The translations under genes were made by a program, and so were the position numbers. A stretch of 64,000 nucleotides of DNA from Diplocarpon mali (lineage: Eukaryota > Ascomycota > Leotiomycetes > Helotiales > Drepanopezizaceae): NCBI GenBank assembly GCA_024741835.1, contig JAENRP010000032.1, positions 169,693-233,692 on the forward strand, written 5' to 3'. The notes beneath the pieces were generated by a model. The model was not told the DNA's origin. It saw nothing but the letters and a program-made list of their open reading frames with translations, and made no database searches. Shown here piece by piece: positions 1-10,200 of this stretch; the first letter of the stretch is position 1; every line of letters starts with the position of its first letter.

Positions 1-3000
1 TTTAAATCCTATTGCTTTATCAACTATATAAAGGGCGTTCCTTCTATTAAACTAAGTAATATTAATATATATAATATAATTAAAGTCGATATTATCTTAT
101 AGCTTAAATCGGAATCTATAAGAGGCGTTGGCGTAGAGTTAGTAGTATTAGCATATTTCCCTTACTCTTACTATAATACTAAAGTCTATATTATAACCGG
201 CCTAGTTTAAGAGGTATTTAAGGCGCTTTACTAAAGGATATCCGAATCTTTTATATAGCCTTCGGATCTCTATTTCTATTAAGTGGCATATATTAATTAT
301 ACTTTCTAAAGTTATTAGAAGTTGCTCTATTATATTAAGTAAGAGCTATAAGTGCCTATGTTTTCTAATAATTAAGTGTTTCTCTTTGCTAATAATAAGC
401 AAATTGCGCAAATTATTATATTTAGCTCCCATTTTATCGAATTATTATAAGCAGACTAAAAACGGTATATCTACCTTTATAATTAAGAACTCTATAAGGC
501 CTGCTGGTATTCGAATAGTTGTCTTACTAATTGCATTTCGCAAACCTGCCCTAAAGGTAATTTTATACTTTTTAGTACTAAGTAGAGCTAGAACTGTATC
601 CTATATATTTTACAAGGCTTTAAATTAGTTAATTCCTTTTACATTTTTATTTAAGGCGCTTATATTAATTAGGAATCCTTAAAAGAACTGATCCGTCTAC
701 TAGGTTATAAAGACCTTAGGGTCTGTTTATATTAGTTTATTAACCCTTATTATTAAGAGGTATTTAGCCTTTTGCTTTTTAAGCTAGTTAAGCATAGTTC
801 TTAAGTTATACTCCTTTTCAAAAGCTAGGAATACTATAGTAAAGTTAATATTACTATCCTTAGGGTTGCTAATTGCTTAATCCTCCTCTTTTAAAGACGT
901 TTCCTATTTATCCTTATTAGTCCTATTACCCTTTGAATATGCTCTTTTATCTTCTTATAAGAGGTATGCCTTATATATTTTATCTATTAGCTTATATCCT
1001 TTAGCTTATCGGCTTATTATATAGCAAGACTTTTAAGCAGCTCTTTCTTCTTTTAAGTGCTTACTACTATAGCAGTCCTTTTTCTAATATATAATATACC
1101 TTATATAGCCTGGTTTTAATTAGAAGGTTATTCCTCTCTTATTACCTTAGGCAAACTTCATCTTTCTATTTGAAAAGTGCACTATAGATTGCCCTTACTC
1201 CTTAGCTAAATGATATTAAGGTCTATTAATAGCCGAACTAGGGTACTAGGGTTTAGATAGTCCGTCCTAGGCAACTACTCTTACGTAAGCTTATAAGCTA
1301 TCTAATAGAGCTAGGAACGTCGCTAGTAGCTTAAAAAGTGCCATTTGGAATAGCCGATTCTTAGAAACACCTTATATAAGTCTATCTCTAATTGATTAAT
1401 TGTTCCTTATACTAATATATAGGCCTAATTGCAAGTTTTATAGCTCTTTAGTATAGTTCTTAAGTTAGGTTAGGATCGGTTTCCCCTTTTAATAGTCCTC
1501 TTATTGGAATAGGTCAAATGTCAGCTGAAACCACCTCCTTAGGAATCTGCTACTTCTCTCTTTAGTCTTATAATTAACTTAAATGGCCTTTACTAGCTTA
1601 GCAAACTTAAAGTTCTTATTTTATAGGTACTGATAGTAGTATATTAAGGCTAAGTCTTATAATATAAATAGAAAGGCTTTATACTATATGCTCTAGTCTA
1701 TTAAAGCTCTTTAATATAAATTAGCGAATATATAAAGCTTCTTATTAAGGTGATCTTTCCTACTTAAGTATTAAGTCTTTTTAATATATATCTTACTTAG
1801 ATTTATAAGGGTTTTAGCCTAATCCGAAGTTAAAGGTTCTATAATATACTAGGATAATTAAGCGTCGCTTTAATTAAGGTTTAAAAGCGCTCTTAAACCC
1901 CTCCTTATAGTAAAGGGTAGTAATAATCTATCTCTTAATTAGATTAATAGCATTAGTATTAGATTTAGGATCTTTAGGTATTATAAGACTAGGGTTTGTC
2001 TTAACTAAGGTTAATAAGGTATTCTTTTAAAGTTATATCGTTTGATTATTTATCTTAAAGTATCTACTTTATATAGGTTATCTTGCAAAGTATTATTATT
2101 ATATTTAAGGTATCCTTGCTAAAACGAGTCTTAATATAGTATCTCCTATTTAGCTATAGTAACCCTTTAAGTAAGTGGCTTGCTTATTCGTATAGATTCG
2201 GCAAATTCTAAAGTAGACCTTATTCTATATCTTAAAGATTATGCTATAATTGAGTTCGGTACTTCTTAAGTCTATAACTCTAGCTAGTCTTCTAACTACT
2301 TATTTCCTTTTTAATATACTATATCGAAAAGTGCTTAGCTGATCGAAACGCCTTTCTTATACTAAATATATACTCTATAGTACTAAAGGTCGTCCTTTAG
2401 GCGTTATTAAATATCCTTATCTAGCGATTTAAAGTTGCTAACTATCCAATCTTAGAACTCCTCTTAAAAGTCCTTAGTAAGGTATAACCCTCTCCTTTTA
2501 CTATCTTATAATATCTTCCGAAAGTTCTTTATATATTAATCTTTTAGTCTAAAGGCCTCTTTATTAAGTTGATCTTCTTAAGGTCTTATATCCCTTTTAA
2601 GGTCCCTTAATATCTAAGGTTGCCTTAGATTAAGCGGTATTAATAGTTCCCCCTTAGTTATTTCCTAATATTATCCAGATATTGCTTTACGCCTTAATAA
2701 GGTCCGAAAGAAGTCTAATATAGTTATATTTTATATATTATTATACTATTATCTAATTATAGTTAGGATACTAATTGCACTCCGGTTTTACCTTAATTAT
2801 AATATATAATAGAATGCAAGTAGAAGAGGATAGTATCTACCTTTAAAGTAATAACTCTAGCTTAATTTATATACCTTTCACCTTTTCCCCTTTAGTAGTA
2901 ATTGATATTACTTTATACATTTGGGTTAGTATTTAAGGTAAGCCGGAAATACAATTAAGTACTCCTTAAAATTAAGAAAGAATTCTTCAATTTAATAACC

Positions 3001-3334
3001 TTACTATCTATAGTAAAGGTGCTACTACTAATTAGTATAGGTTCTATACTAATATTTGATATTCATATAAATATAGTTAAGTACTTATTATTAAAAAGAA
3101 TCTATTATAATATCTGCCTATCTTTATATAACTGAGATAGTACCTTTATACTTCTAAATGTCCTCCCTCTTATATTCCCTCCTAGCTGTATATAAATATC
3201 CTTCTAAGGTCCTCTGGCTAAACAGCCGTCCAAAATACATACGAAACCCCTTATATCGCATATGGTATAGCTGTATAGGATGACCCTAGGAATAAGGATG
3301 GCTTGCCTCTTGCATAGGAATCTGCGTACCAATA
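1..3334 (-). mobile_element. Partial copy of a RIP-mutated Ty1/copia-type LTR retrotransposon (left copy)
   Basis: The sequence from 1 to 3334 is the reverse complement of 6923-10256. Base 1 pairs with base 10256 and base 3334 with base 6923, so both arms are 3,334 bp with no net insertion or deletion. The copy therefore runs on the minus strand from its 5' LTR (3036-3334) through gag and protease into integrase, and is cut by the window edge. It is AT-rich, dominated by TpA, and full of stop codons, as expected after RIP. The short open stretch at 386-628 is antisense to the element and is an accident of composition. The other LTR and the left target-site duplication lie outside the window. 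Confidence 0.9.
3036..3334 (-). repeat. 5' LTR of the left retrotransposon copy
   Basis: This 299-bp block matches the reverse complement of the LTRs at 6923-7221 and 14664-14962. It is the same length and has the same internal landmarks, including the GCATATGG-like and GGATGACCCTAGG-like stretches. Reading on the minus strand, it begins TATTGGTACGC (TGTTGGTACGC in the right copy, a C-to-T type change on one strand) and ends CCTATA. Confidence 0.85.
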
Positions 3335-4400
3335 TATAGGGATTTCACTAGTACTCTAAAGTCTCTGAAGCTTACCCCTCTTAGTAAGGAGCCTTGCATA
3401 TTTGTTAATAAGGATAGGACTATATTTATAGCCTTCTATATTAATAATATATAAGTAATATACTACTCCTCTTATATAAAAGAAGCTTAGAAGACTATAG
3501 AAGGACTGCGCGAAGCATACAAATTAACAGCTATAAGAGATATTAAGTAGTTCTTAAGAGTAAGAGTCTCTTAAGATAGGAAGCAGGGTATAATTACTCT
3601 ACTTTATAACGCTTATATTGAGAAGATAGCGAAGAGGTTCAGCCTTAATATAAGGCGTTTCCCTAGTACGCCGCTCTCCTACTTCGAACTTAAAAAGAAC
3701 TACGAAACAGCTTCCTACTTAAGAATTAAAGAGTTTTAGGAAAAAGTAGGCTCTGCCTTATATATAGCTATTATACTATACCTAGATATAGCTTTTGCAA
3801 TCGCCTAGCTATCTCATTTCTATATAAACCTAAGCTCTAAATACCTTAAAGCTATCAATTGGATAATATACTACCTTTTTAATATACGCTTCTTAAGAAT
3901 CACTTATAATCGATTTAGTAGATCAAATAACTTAATAGTATCATTAGATACTTCCTTTATAAATAATCCAAAGATAAAGCGCTCCTCCTACAGTTTTATT
4001 ATATTCCTATTTAAAGGAGCAATCATTTAAAAGGCCTTAAAGCAACCGACAGTTACTACTTCTACTATAAAGGCTGAGCTCCTAAGAGTAGCGCATATAG
4101 CAAAGGAGATAATAGCTTTAAGACGGTTCTTTAAGGAAATACAGCTTAAGGTAGAAGCTCTATAGTCCATATTTTATAATAATTAATNNNNNNNNNNNNN
4201 NNNNNNNNNNNNNNNNNNNGATTTCTATAAAGCTTTAATATATTAATATATATAATATATAGCTATAATAGGAGCACTAAAAAGGGAGCTTTTAAGTGGC
4301 CTATCTCCCTATTGAGGATATGCATGCTAATAGCCTTACTAAAAACCTTCCTTAATAAAAGTTTAAGAGCTTTATTAAGCTTTTAAACCTTTAAGACGCA
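3335..4400 (+). mobile_element. Relic of a second Ty1/copia element: 3' part of reverse transcriptase plus RNase H
   Basis: Reading on the plus strand and passing through RIP stops gives the ordered landmarks of a copia pol C-terminus. The RT active-site box is at 3434-3451, where YVDD reads YINN. It is followed by a FLRVRV-like strand and the YIEKIAKRF motif, then the RNase H segment with LDIAFAIA (about 3779-3805) and a KAELLRVAHIAKE-like helix near 4070. After the N gap comes the C-terminal ADxLTK-like motif, read as ANSLTK (about 4325-4345). The RT is cut in mid-domain exactly at the left copy's LTR boundary (3334/3335), which suggests that the left copy inserted into this element. Its upstream part should then lie beyond the window start. 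It is not functional. Confidence 0.8.
4188..4219. other. Assembly gap (32 Ns)
   Basis: A run of 32 N characters interrupts the RNase H end of the copia relic. The coding frame resumes a little later in the expected copia order, so the true gap is probably modest, but its real length is unknown. Confidence 1.
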
Positions 4401-5778
4401 AGAGGTCTAGTCGAAAAGCTAGCATTTTAAATGCTTTATAATCCTTTTATATCTCCTTTATAATAGTAAGTAAAAAGGAAGCGCAAAACAGGGTTCAATT
4501 TTTCCTTATACTAATATATAAGGAGGCCTAAAACCAACTCCCTTAGATAATCAGAACCTCTAATAGCTTTATAAACAATATAAGGGCGCGTCCCTATTAA
4601 GAAGCAACCGACTCCTCTAGTGGCATAGCCCTAGGAGCCGCCTAGGGAGCAATGCCAGAAGTAATAATAAGAGTAGCCGCAGGAGCCTTAAAAGCCTTTG
4701 CAAGGCGGGCGGCGAAGCTAAGAGGTACTATAATCGGCAGCGGCAGGAGCTCCTAACCAACTGGTTCTAAGAAGCTATTAGCTATAGTATAAGAAAGCTT
4801 ATAATTAATATACCCTTTAATAATACTACCTCCTCTATCTCTCTCTAGCGCGCCTTTTAAAGCTCCTCTCTCACCTTCCTCTTAGTAGCAGCAAGGCCCT
4901 AAACTGCTTATTAATAGTAAACCACCTAAAGGGAGCTTAAGAATGTACTGCGGAGTTACTATCATTCTCCTTTAATAAGAATATATAATCTTCTTACGCT
5001 TTTAAAGCGCTAATAGGAAGCTCCTAGCACGCGTAGCCTCCTTTCGCATAATAAAAGTAGTATACTCCTACTATACTATTAAAGCATATGCCAGCCGACT
5101 TCCCAGCTAGGAAGCTCTAAACGCACCCCTTATATAGTATATTCCTTATCAGCCCCTACTCTGGCTTACGATAGGAGGAAGGAGCTGTAGAGAGGACCGC
5201 TGGTATTCTAAAAACCACGGCCTAAAGGGTAGTAGGAAGGGGAGAAGGCGCGCTCCCTCTTAAGGGTATTACTATATCAAACGTCTTAGGTGCATTATCA
5301 TCCTCCTACTATCTACCGCGCTAAGAAGCTCTAAGCTATATTTAAGCATAATGACTTCGCTATAAGTCTTTAGTAAGAGTAAAGGAGCACGATTAAGAAG
5401 CTTATAGTAGTAGCCTTAGTAGGGCGCTCCTTAAAGTTGTTATTACTATTCTCCATTTTAAAGTGATTATTTAAAGAAGTATAAGGAAGGAAAGCTTTAT
5501 AAGGGAAAAACGCGTACTTTTATAAGCGCGCTGCCTTTATTAACTTTCCTTTATCACCTGATTTAAATTCCATTCTATAGAGGAAGCACCTAGAACGCGC
5601 TCCCTCTTTCATTTATTATAGCTTTATCAAGCAATTTTCATTATTCTAAAAGCTAAGGAGCATAATAAAGGAGTCTTATATACTAGATCTAGCGCTAGTT
5701 ATAGCTAAGCCTAGCTTAAAAGCTGCTTCTTACCTAAGGGGTGTATTGCGCTATAAGGAGCCTTAGGCACTAAAGCAT
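4401..5778. repeat. RIP-mutated repeat relic, family not recognised
   Basis: This AT-rich stretch has frequent TAG, CTTA and TATA words like the flanking elements, with islands of higher GC near 4580-4760 and 5100-5300. No open reading frame survives. The minus strand of about 5400-5640 reads protein-like if stops are ignored, but I cannot assign a family. It probably belongs to another degraded transposon whose end is the shared repeat at 5779-5912. Confidence 0.5.
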
Positions 5779-5912
5779 CTAAGGACTAACTTATATAATA
5801 TACCCCTAAAGTGGCCATAGAGCACTTTTATAAAAGGAGCTCAGGTATATAGTTAGAGTAGAATTTTACAAGCTTCTGCCACCACTGAGAATCCACCTCT
5901 AAATACAGCACG
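5779..5912 (+). repeat. Interspersed repeat, RIP-mutated copy (pair of 20606-20742)
   Basis: This stretch of about 134 bp aligns along its whole length with 20606-20742. The best-preserved core is AATTTTACAAGCTTCTG (5861-5877). Most differences are transitions of the RIP type, for example ACTTATATAATA here against ATTTATGTAATT there. It marks the right edge of the RIP-mutated region left of the secreted-protein gene. It could be the end of a transposon or a short non-autonomous repeat. Confidence 0.6.
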
Positions 5913-6221
5913 ACACATATACTAGAGTAAAATCTCGCCGTTTGGTCTCAAGAATACATACTCAAAACTGCGATGCTAATGTATAATTCGTTCTTGGTGA
6001 TGAAATACAGTATATAGGATATTTGATCTACTGTATTCGAGATGCGGAGTAAGACAGCATGGGAGAACTCTTATCGCGTACGAAGACCCGCATCAAACAG
6101 AACCGAAAGGATTGTAGTGGAATAAGAGCTTTACTGTATACTTGATTGTTTCATCTGGTCTTTATTACGCTTACGATGATATACGAAGTACCCTCTTTGC
6201 AGAAAGTCTCATTTCCCACTG

Positions 6222-6229
6222 TATATATA
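6222..6229 (+). promoter_or_regulatory. Candidate TATA box of the secreted-protein gene
   Basis: TATATATA lies 78 bp upstream of the ATG at 6307, followed by a CA- and CT-rich stretch typical of a fungal 5' leader. The call rests on position and sequence only. Confidence 0.45.
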
Positions 6230-6306
6230 GAAAGGCTTCCCTACGTCTTGAGTCATAGTCGGACATCACATCAACACATTATTTTTCCACCTCATATCGA
6301 CTCAAT

Positions 6307-6742
6307 ATGAATCTCTCTTTCCTCGTTATTTTGGCTCAGGCTCTCGCTGTATATGCTGATAGTAATTCAATGTTTTGTGGCTATAACGTGGCCTCTTTTT
6401 CTAACGGCGAGACATGCACTGTAAGGCCTCGAGTTCAAGCTTCTAGGACCGCACTAACCTATGCATGCGTGTAGGGAGGGAGAGTGCCTTTCTGTGTAGG
6501 TTTCAACGCTAGCAAAAGCAAATAGCACCAGCCGTCTAACTCTTTTCTGATAACTAGTGCGAGGGAAAGAATGAAGATTTCTTTCAGATTCACCGAGTCT
6601 GTAAAAACCCATTAAGTTATAGCAGAGAAGATGAAGTAATACCAGACTGCCAGTACGGTGGTGTAAGTCTTAATACCTCATTCAAGATCATAGATCCTAA
6701 TGCTAACTTATTCATAAATAGAATATTCAATGTGTAAGCTAA
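6307..6742 (+). CDS. Small secreted cysteine-rich protein, effector-like (3 exons, 79 aa)
   Basis: I read exons 6307-6420, 6558-6662 and 6722-6742 (114+105+21 nt, 79 codons plus stop). Intron 1 (137 nt) has a GTAAGG donor, a CTAAC branch site near 6537 and a TAG acceptor. Intron 2 (59 nt) has GTAAGT, TGCTAAC near 6701 and TAG. The protein starts with a signal peptide of about 17 residues, with a hydrophobic core and a likely cleavage at the VYA-D site. The mature part is about 62 residues and has six cysteines, at residues 24, 37, 39, 53, 69 and 77, an even number suited to three disulfides. I recognise no family. Keeping intron 2 would give a different C-terminus with only five cysteines, which favours splicing. 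The gene sits between two RIP-mutated elements, yet its codons are intact. The predicted role as a secreted effector or antimicrobial-like peptide is inference from size, cysteine content and location; no function is shown. Confidence 0.6.
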
Positions 6743-6917
6743 TGCTATTTGAGATACCATAGGAATATTAACTAATCTATATATTAGTGCTGAATACCAG
6801 ACGGAACAGAAACTGGGCAATCCAGCCTTGAAGCGCATTGGGTTTTTGAGTAGGAGATACAGAGCTGGATCTCTGAAATACGAACAGTTTTTACATTCTA
6901 GAACGCTAGTCGTTAAT

Positions 6918-6922
6918 AAAAC
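6918..6922 (+). repeat. Left target-site duplication (AAAAC) of the right retrotransposon
   Basis: AAAAC directly precedes the 5' LTR and is repeated directly after the 3' LTR at 14963-14967. A 5-bp duplication is normal for Ty1/copia integration. It joins the host sequence on both sides into one pre-insertion site. Confidence 0.85.
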
Positions 6923-7221
6923 TGTTGGTACGCAGATTCCTATGCAGGAGGCAAGCTGCCCTCATTCCTAGGGTCATCCTACACAGCTGTACCATATGCG
7001 ATATAAGGGGTTTTATATATATTTCGGACGGCTATTCAGCTAGAGGACCTTAGAAGGATATCCATATGCGGCTAAGAGGGACTATAGGAAGGAGGATATT
7101 TATAGGTATAAAGGTACTATCTTAGTTATATAAAGATAGGCAAATATTATAATAGATTCTTTTTAATAATAAGTACTTAATTATATTTATATAAATATTA
7201 ATTACTAATATAAAACCTATA
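6923..7221 (+). repeat. 5' LTR of the right retrotransposon
   Basis: 299 bp from TGTTGGTACGC to CCTATA. It matches the 3' LTR at equal length with scattered substitutions. I do not recognise a canonical tRNA primer-binding site after it; RIP may have altered it, or the element may use an internal tRNA region as primer. Confidence 0.9.
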
Positions 7222-10200
7222 CTAATTAGTAGTAGCACTTTTACTATAGATAGTAAGGTTATTAAACTGAAGAATTCTTTCTTAATTTTAAGGAGTACTT
7301 AATTGTATTTTTAACTTACTTTAAATACCAACTTAAATGTATAAAGTAATATCAGTTACTATTAAAGGGGAAAAGGCGAAAGGTATATAAATTAAGCTAA
7401 AGTTGTTACTTTAAAGGTAGATACTATCCTTTTCTACTTGCGTTCTATTATATATTATAATTAGGGCAAAACCGGAGTGCAATTAGTATCTTAACTATAA
7501 TTAGACAATAGTGTAATAATATATAAAATACAACTATATTAGACTTCTTTCGGACCTTATTAAGGCATAGAGTAATATCTAGACAATATTAGGAAATAAC
7601 CGAAGGGGGACTATTAATACTACTTAATCTAAAGTAACCTTAGATACTAAAGGACCTTAAAAGGGATATAAGACCTTAAGAGGATCAACCTAGTAAAGAG
7701 GCCCTTAAACTAAAAGATTAATATATAGAGAACTTCCGAAAGATATTATAAGATAGTAAAAGGAGAGGGTTATACCTCGCTAAGGACTTTTAAAAGGAGT
7801 TTTAAGATTAGATAGTTAGCAACTTTAAATCGCTAGATAAGGACGTTCGACGATGCCTAAGGGATGACCTTTAGTACTATAAAGTATACATTTAGTATAA
7901 GAAAGGCGTTTCGATCAGCTAGGCACTTTTCGATATAGTATATTAAAAAGGAAATAAGTAGCTAAAAGACCAGCTAAAGTCATAGACCTAAGAAGTATCA
8001 AACTCAGTTATAGTATAATCTTTAAGATATAGAATAAGGTCTACTTCAGAATTTGCTAAATTTATACGAATAAGCAAGCTACTTGCTTAAAGGGTTACTA
8101 TAGCTAAATAGGAGATACTACGCTAAGACTCGTTTTAGTAAAGATACCTTAGATATAATAATAATACTTTATAAGATAACTTATATAAAGTAGACACTTT
8201 AAGATAAATAACTAAATAATATAACTTTAAAAGAATACCTTATTAACCTTAATTAGAATAAACCCTAGTCTTATAATACTTAAAGATCTTAAATCTAATA
8301 CTAATACTACTGATTTAATTGAGAGATAGATTATTACTACCTTTTACTATAAAGAGGGGTTTAAGAGCGCTTTTAGACCTTAATTAAAGTAACGCTTAAC
8401 TATCCTAGTATATTATAGAACCTTTGACTTTGGATTAGGCCAAAACCCTTATAAATCTGAGTAAGATATATACTAAAGAGACTTAGTACTTAAGTAGGAA
8501 AGATCACCTTAATAAAAAGCTTTATATATTTGCCGATTTATGCTAAAGAGCCTTAGTAGACTAGAGCATATAGTATAAAGCCTTTCTATCTATACTATAA
8601 GACTCGGCCTTAATATACTACTATTAGTACTTGTAAAATAAGAACTTTAAGTTTGCTAAGCTAGTAAAGGCCATTCGGGCCAATTATAAGATTGAAGAGA
8701 GAAGTAGCAGATTCCTAAGGAGGTAGTTTCAGCTGATATTTAACCTATTCTAATAAGAGGACTACTAAAGGGGAAAACCGATCCTAACCTAACTTAAGAA
8801 CTATATTAAGGAGCTATAAAACTTGCAATTAGGCTTATATACTAATATAAGGAACAATCGATCGATTAGAGATAGACTTATATAAGGTATTTTTAAGAAT
8901 CGGCTATTTTAAATAGTACTTTTTAAGCTATTAGCAATATTCTTAGCTCTATTAAATAGCTTATAAGCTTGCGCAAGAGTAATTGCCTAAGATGGACTAT
9001 CTAAACCCTAGTACCCTAGTTTAGCTACTAATAGACCCTAATATCATTTGACTAAAGAGTAAGGGCAATCTATAGCGTACTTTTCGAATAGAAAGATGAA
9101 GTTTACCTAAGGTAATAAGAGAAGAATAACCTTTTAATTAAAACCAGATTATATAAGGTATATTATATATTAGAAAAAGGACTGCTATAGTAGTAAGCAC
9201 TTAGAAGAAGAAAGAGCCGCTTAAAAGTCTTGCTATATAGTAAGCCGATAAGCCGAAGGGTATAAGCTAATAGATAAAATATATAAGGCATACCTCTTAT
9301 AAGAAGATAAAGGAGCATATTCAAAGGGCAATAGGACTAATAAGGATAAATAGGAAACGTCTTTAAAAGAGGAGGACTAAGCAATTAGCAACCCTAAGGA
9401 TAGTAATATCAACTTTACTATAGTATTCTTAACTTTTAAAAAGGAGTATGACTTAAGAACTGTACTTAATTAGCTTAAAAAGCAAAAGGCTAAATACCTC
9501 TTAATAATAAAGGTTAATAAACCGATACAAACGGACCCTAAGGTCTTTATAACCTAGTAGACGGATCAGTTCTTTTAAGGATTCCTAATCAATATAGGCA
9601 CCTTAAATAAAAATATAAGAGGAATCAACTAATTTAAAGTCTTATAAAATATATAAGACGCAGTTCTAGCTCCACTCGGCGCTGAAAAGTATAAAATTAC
9701 CTTTAAGGCAGATTTACAAAATGCAATTGGTAAGATAACTATTCGAATACCAGCAGGTCCTATAGAGTTCTTAATTATAAAGGCAGATATACCATTTTTA
9801 ATCTGCTTGCAATAACTCGATAAAATAGGAGCTAAATACGATAATTTGCGCAATTTGCTTATTATTAATAAGAAGAAACACTTAATTATTAGAAAACATA
9901 GGTACTTATAGCTCTTACTTAATATAATAGAATAACTTCTAATAACTTCAAAGGGTACGATTAATATATGCCACTTAATAGAAATAGAGATCTAAAGGCT
10001 ATATAAAAGATTTGGATATCCTTTAGTAAAACATCTTAAATACCTTTTAAACTAGGCCAGTTATAATATCGACTTTAGTATTATAGCAAGAGTAAGGGAA
10101 ATATACTAATATTATCAACTCTACGCCGATGCTTCTTATAAATTCCAATTTAAGCTATAAGATAATATCGACTTTAATTATATTATATATATCAATATTG

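Noticed and set aside
386..628. 80-aa open frame on the plus strand, with a homologue at 9629-9853 on the minus strand
   Set aside because: Both are antisense to the same retrotransposon. Their similarity reflects the inverted element copies, and RIP composition creates such frames.
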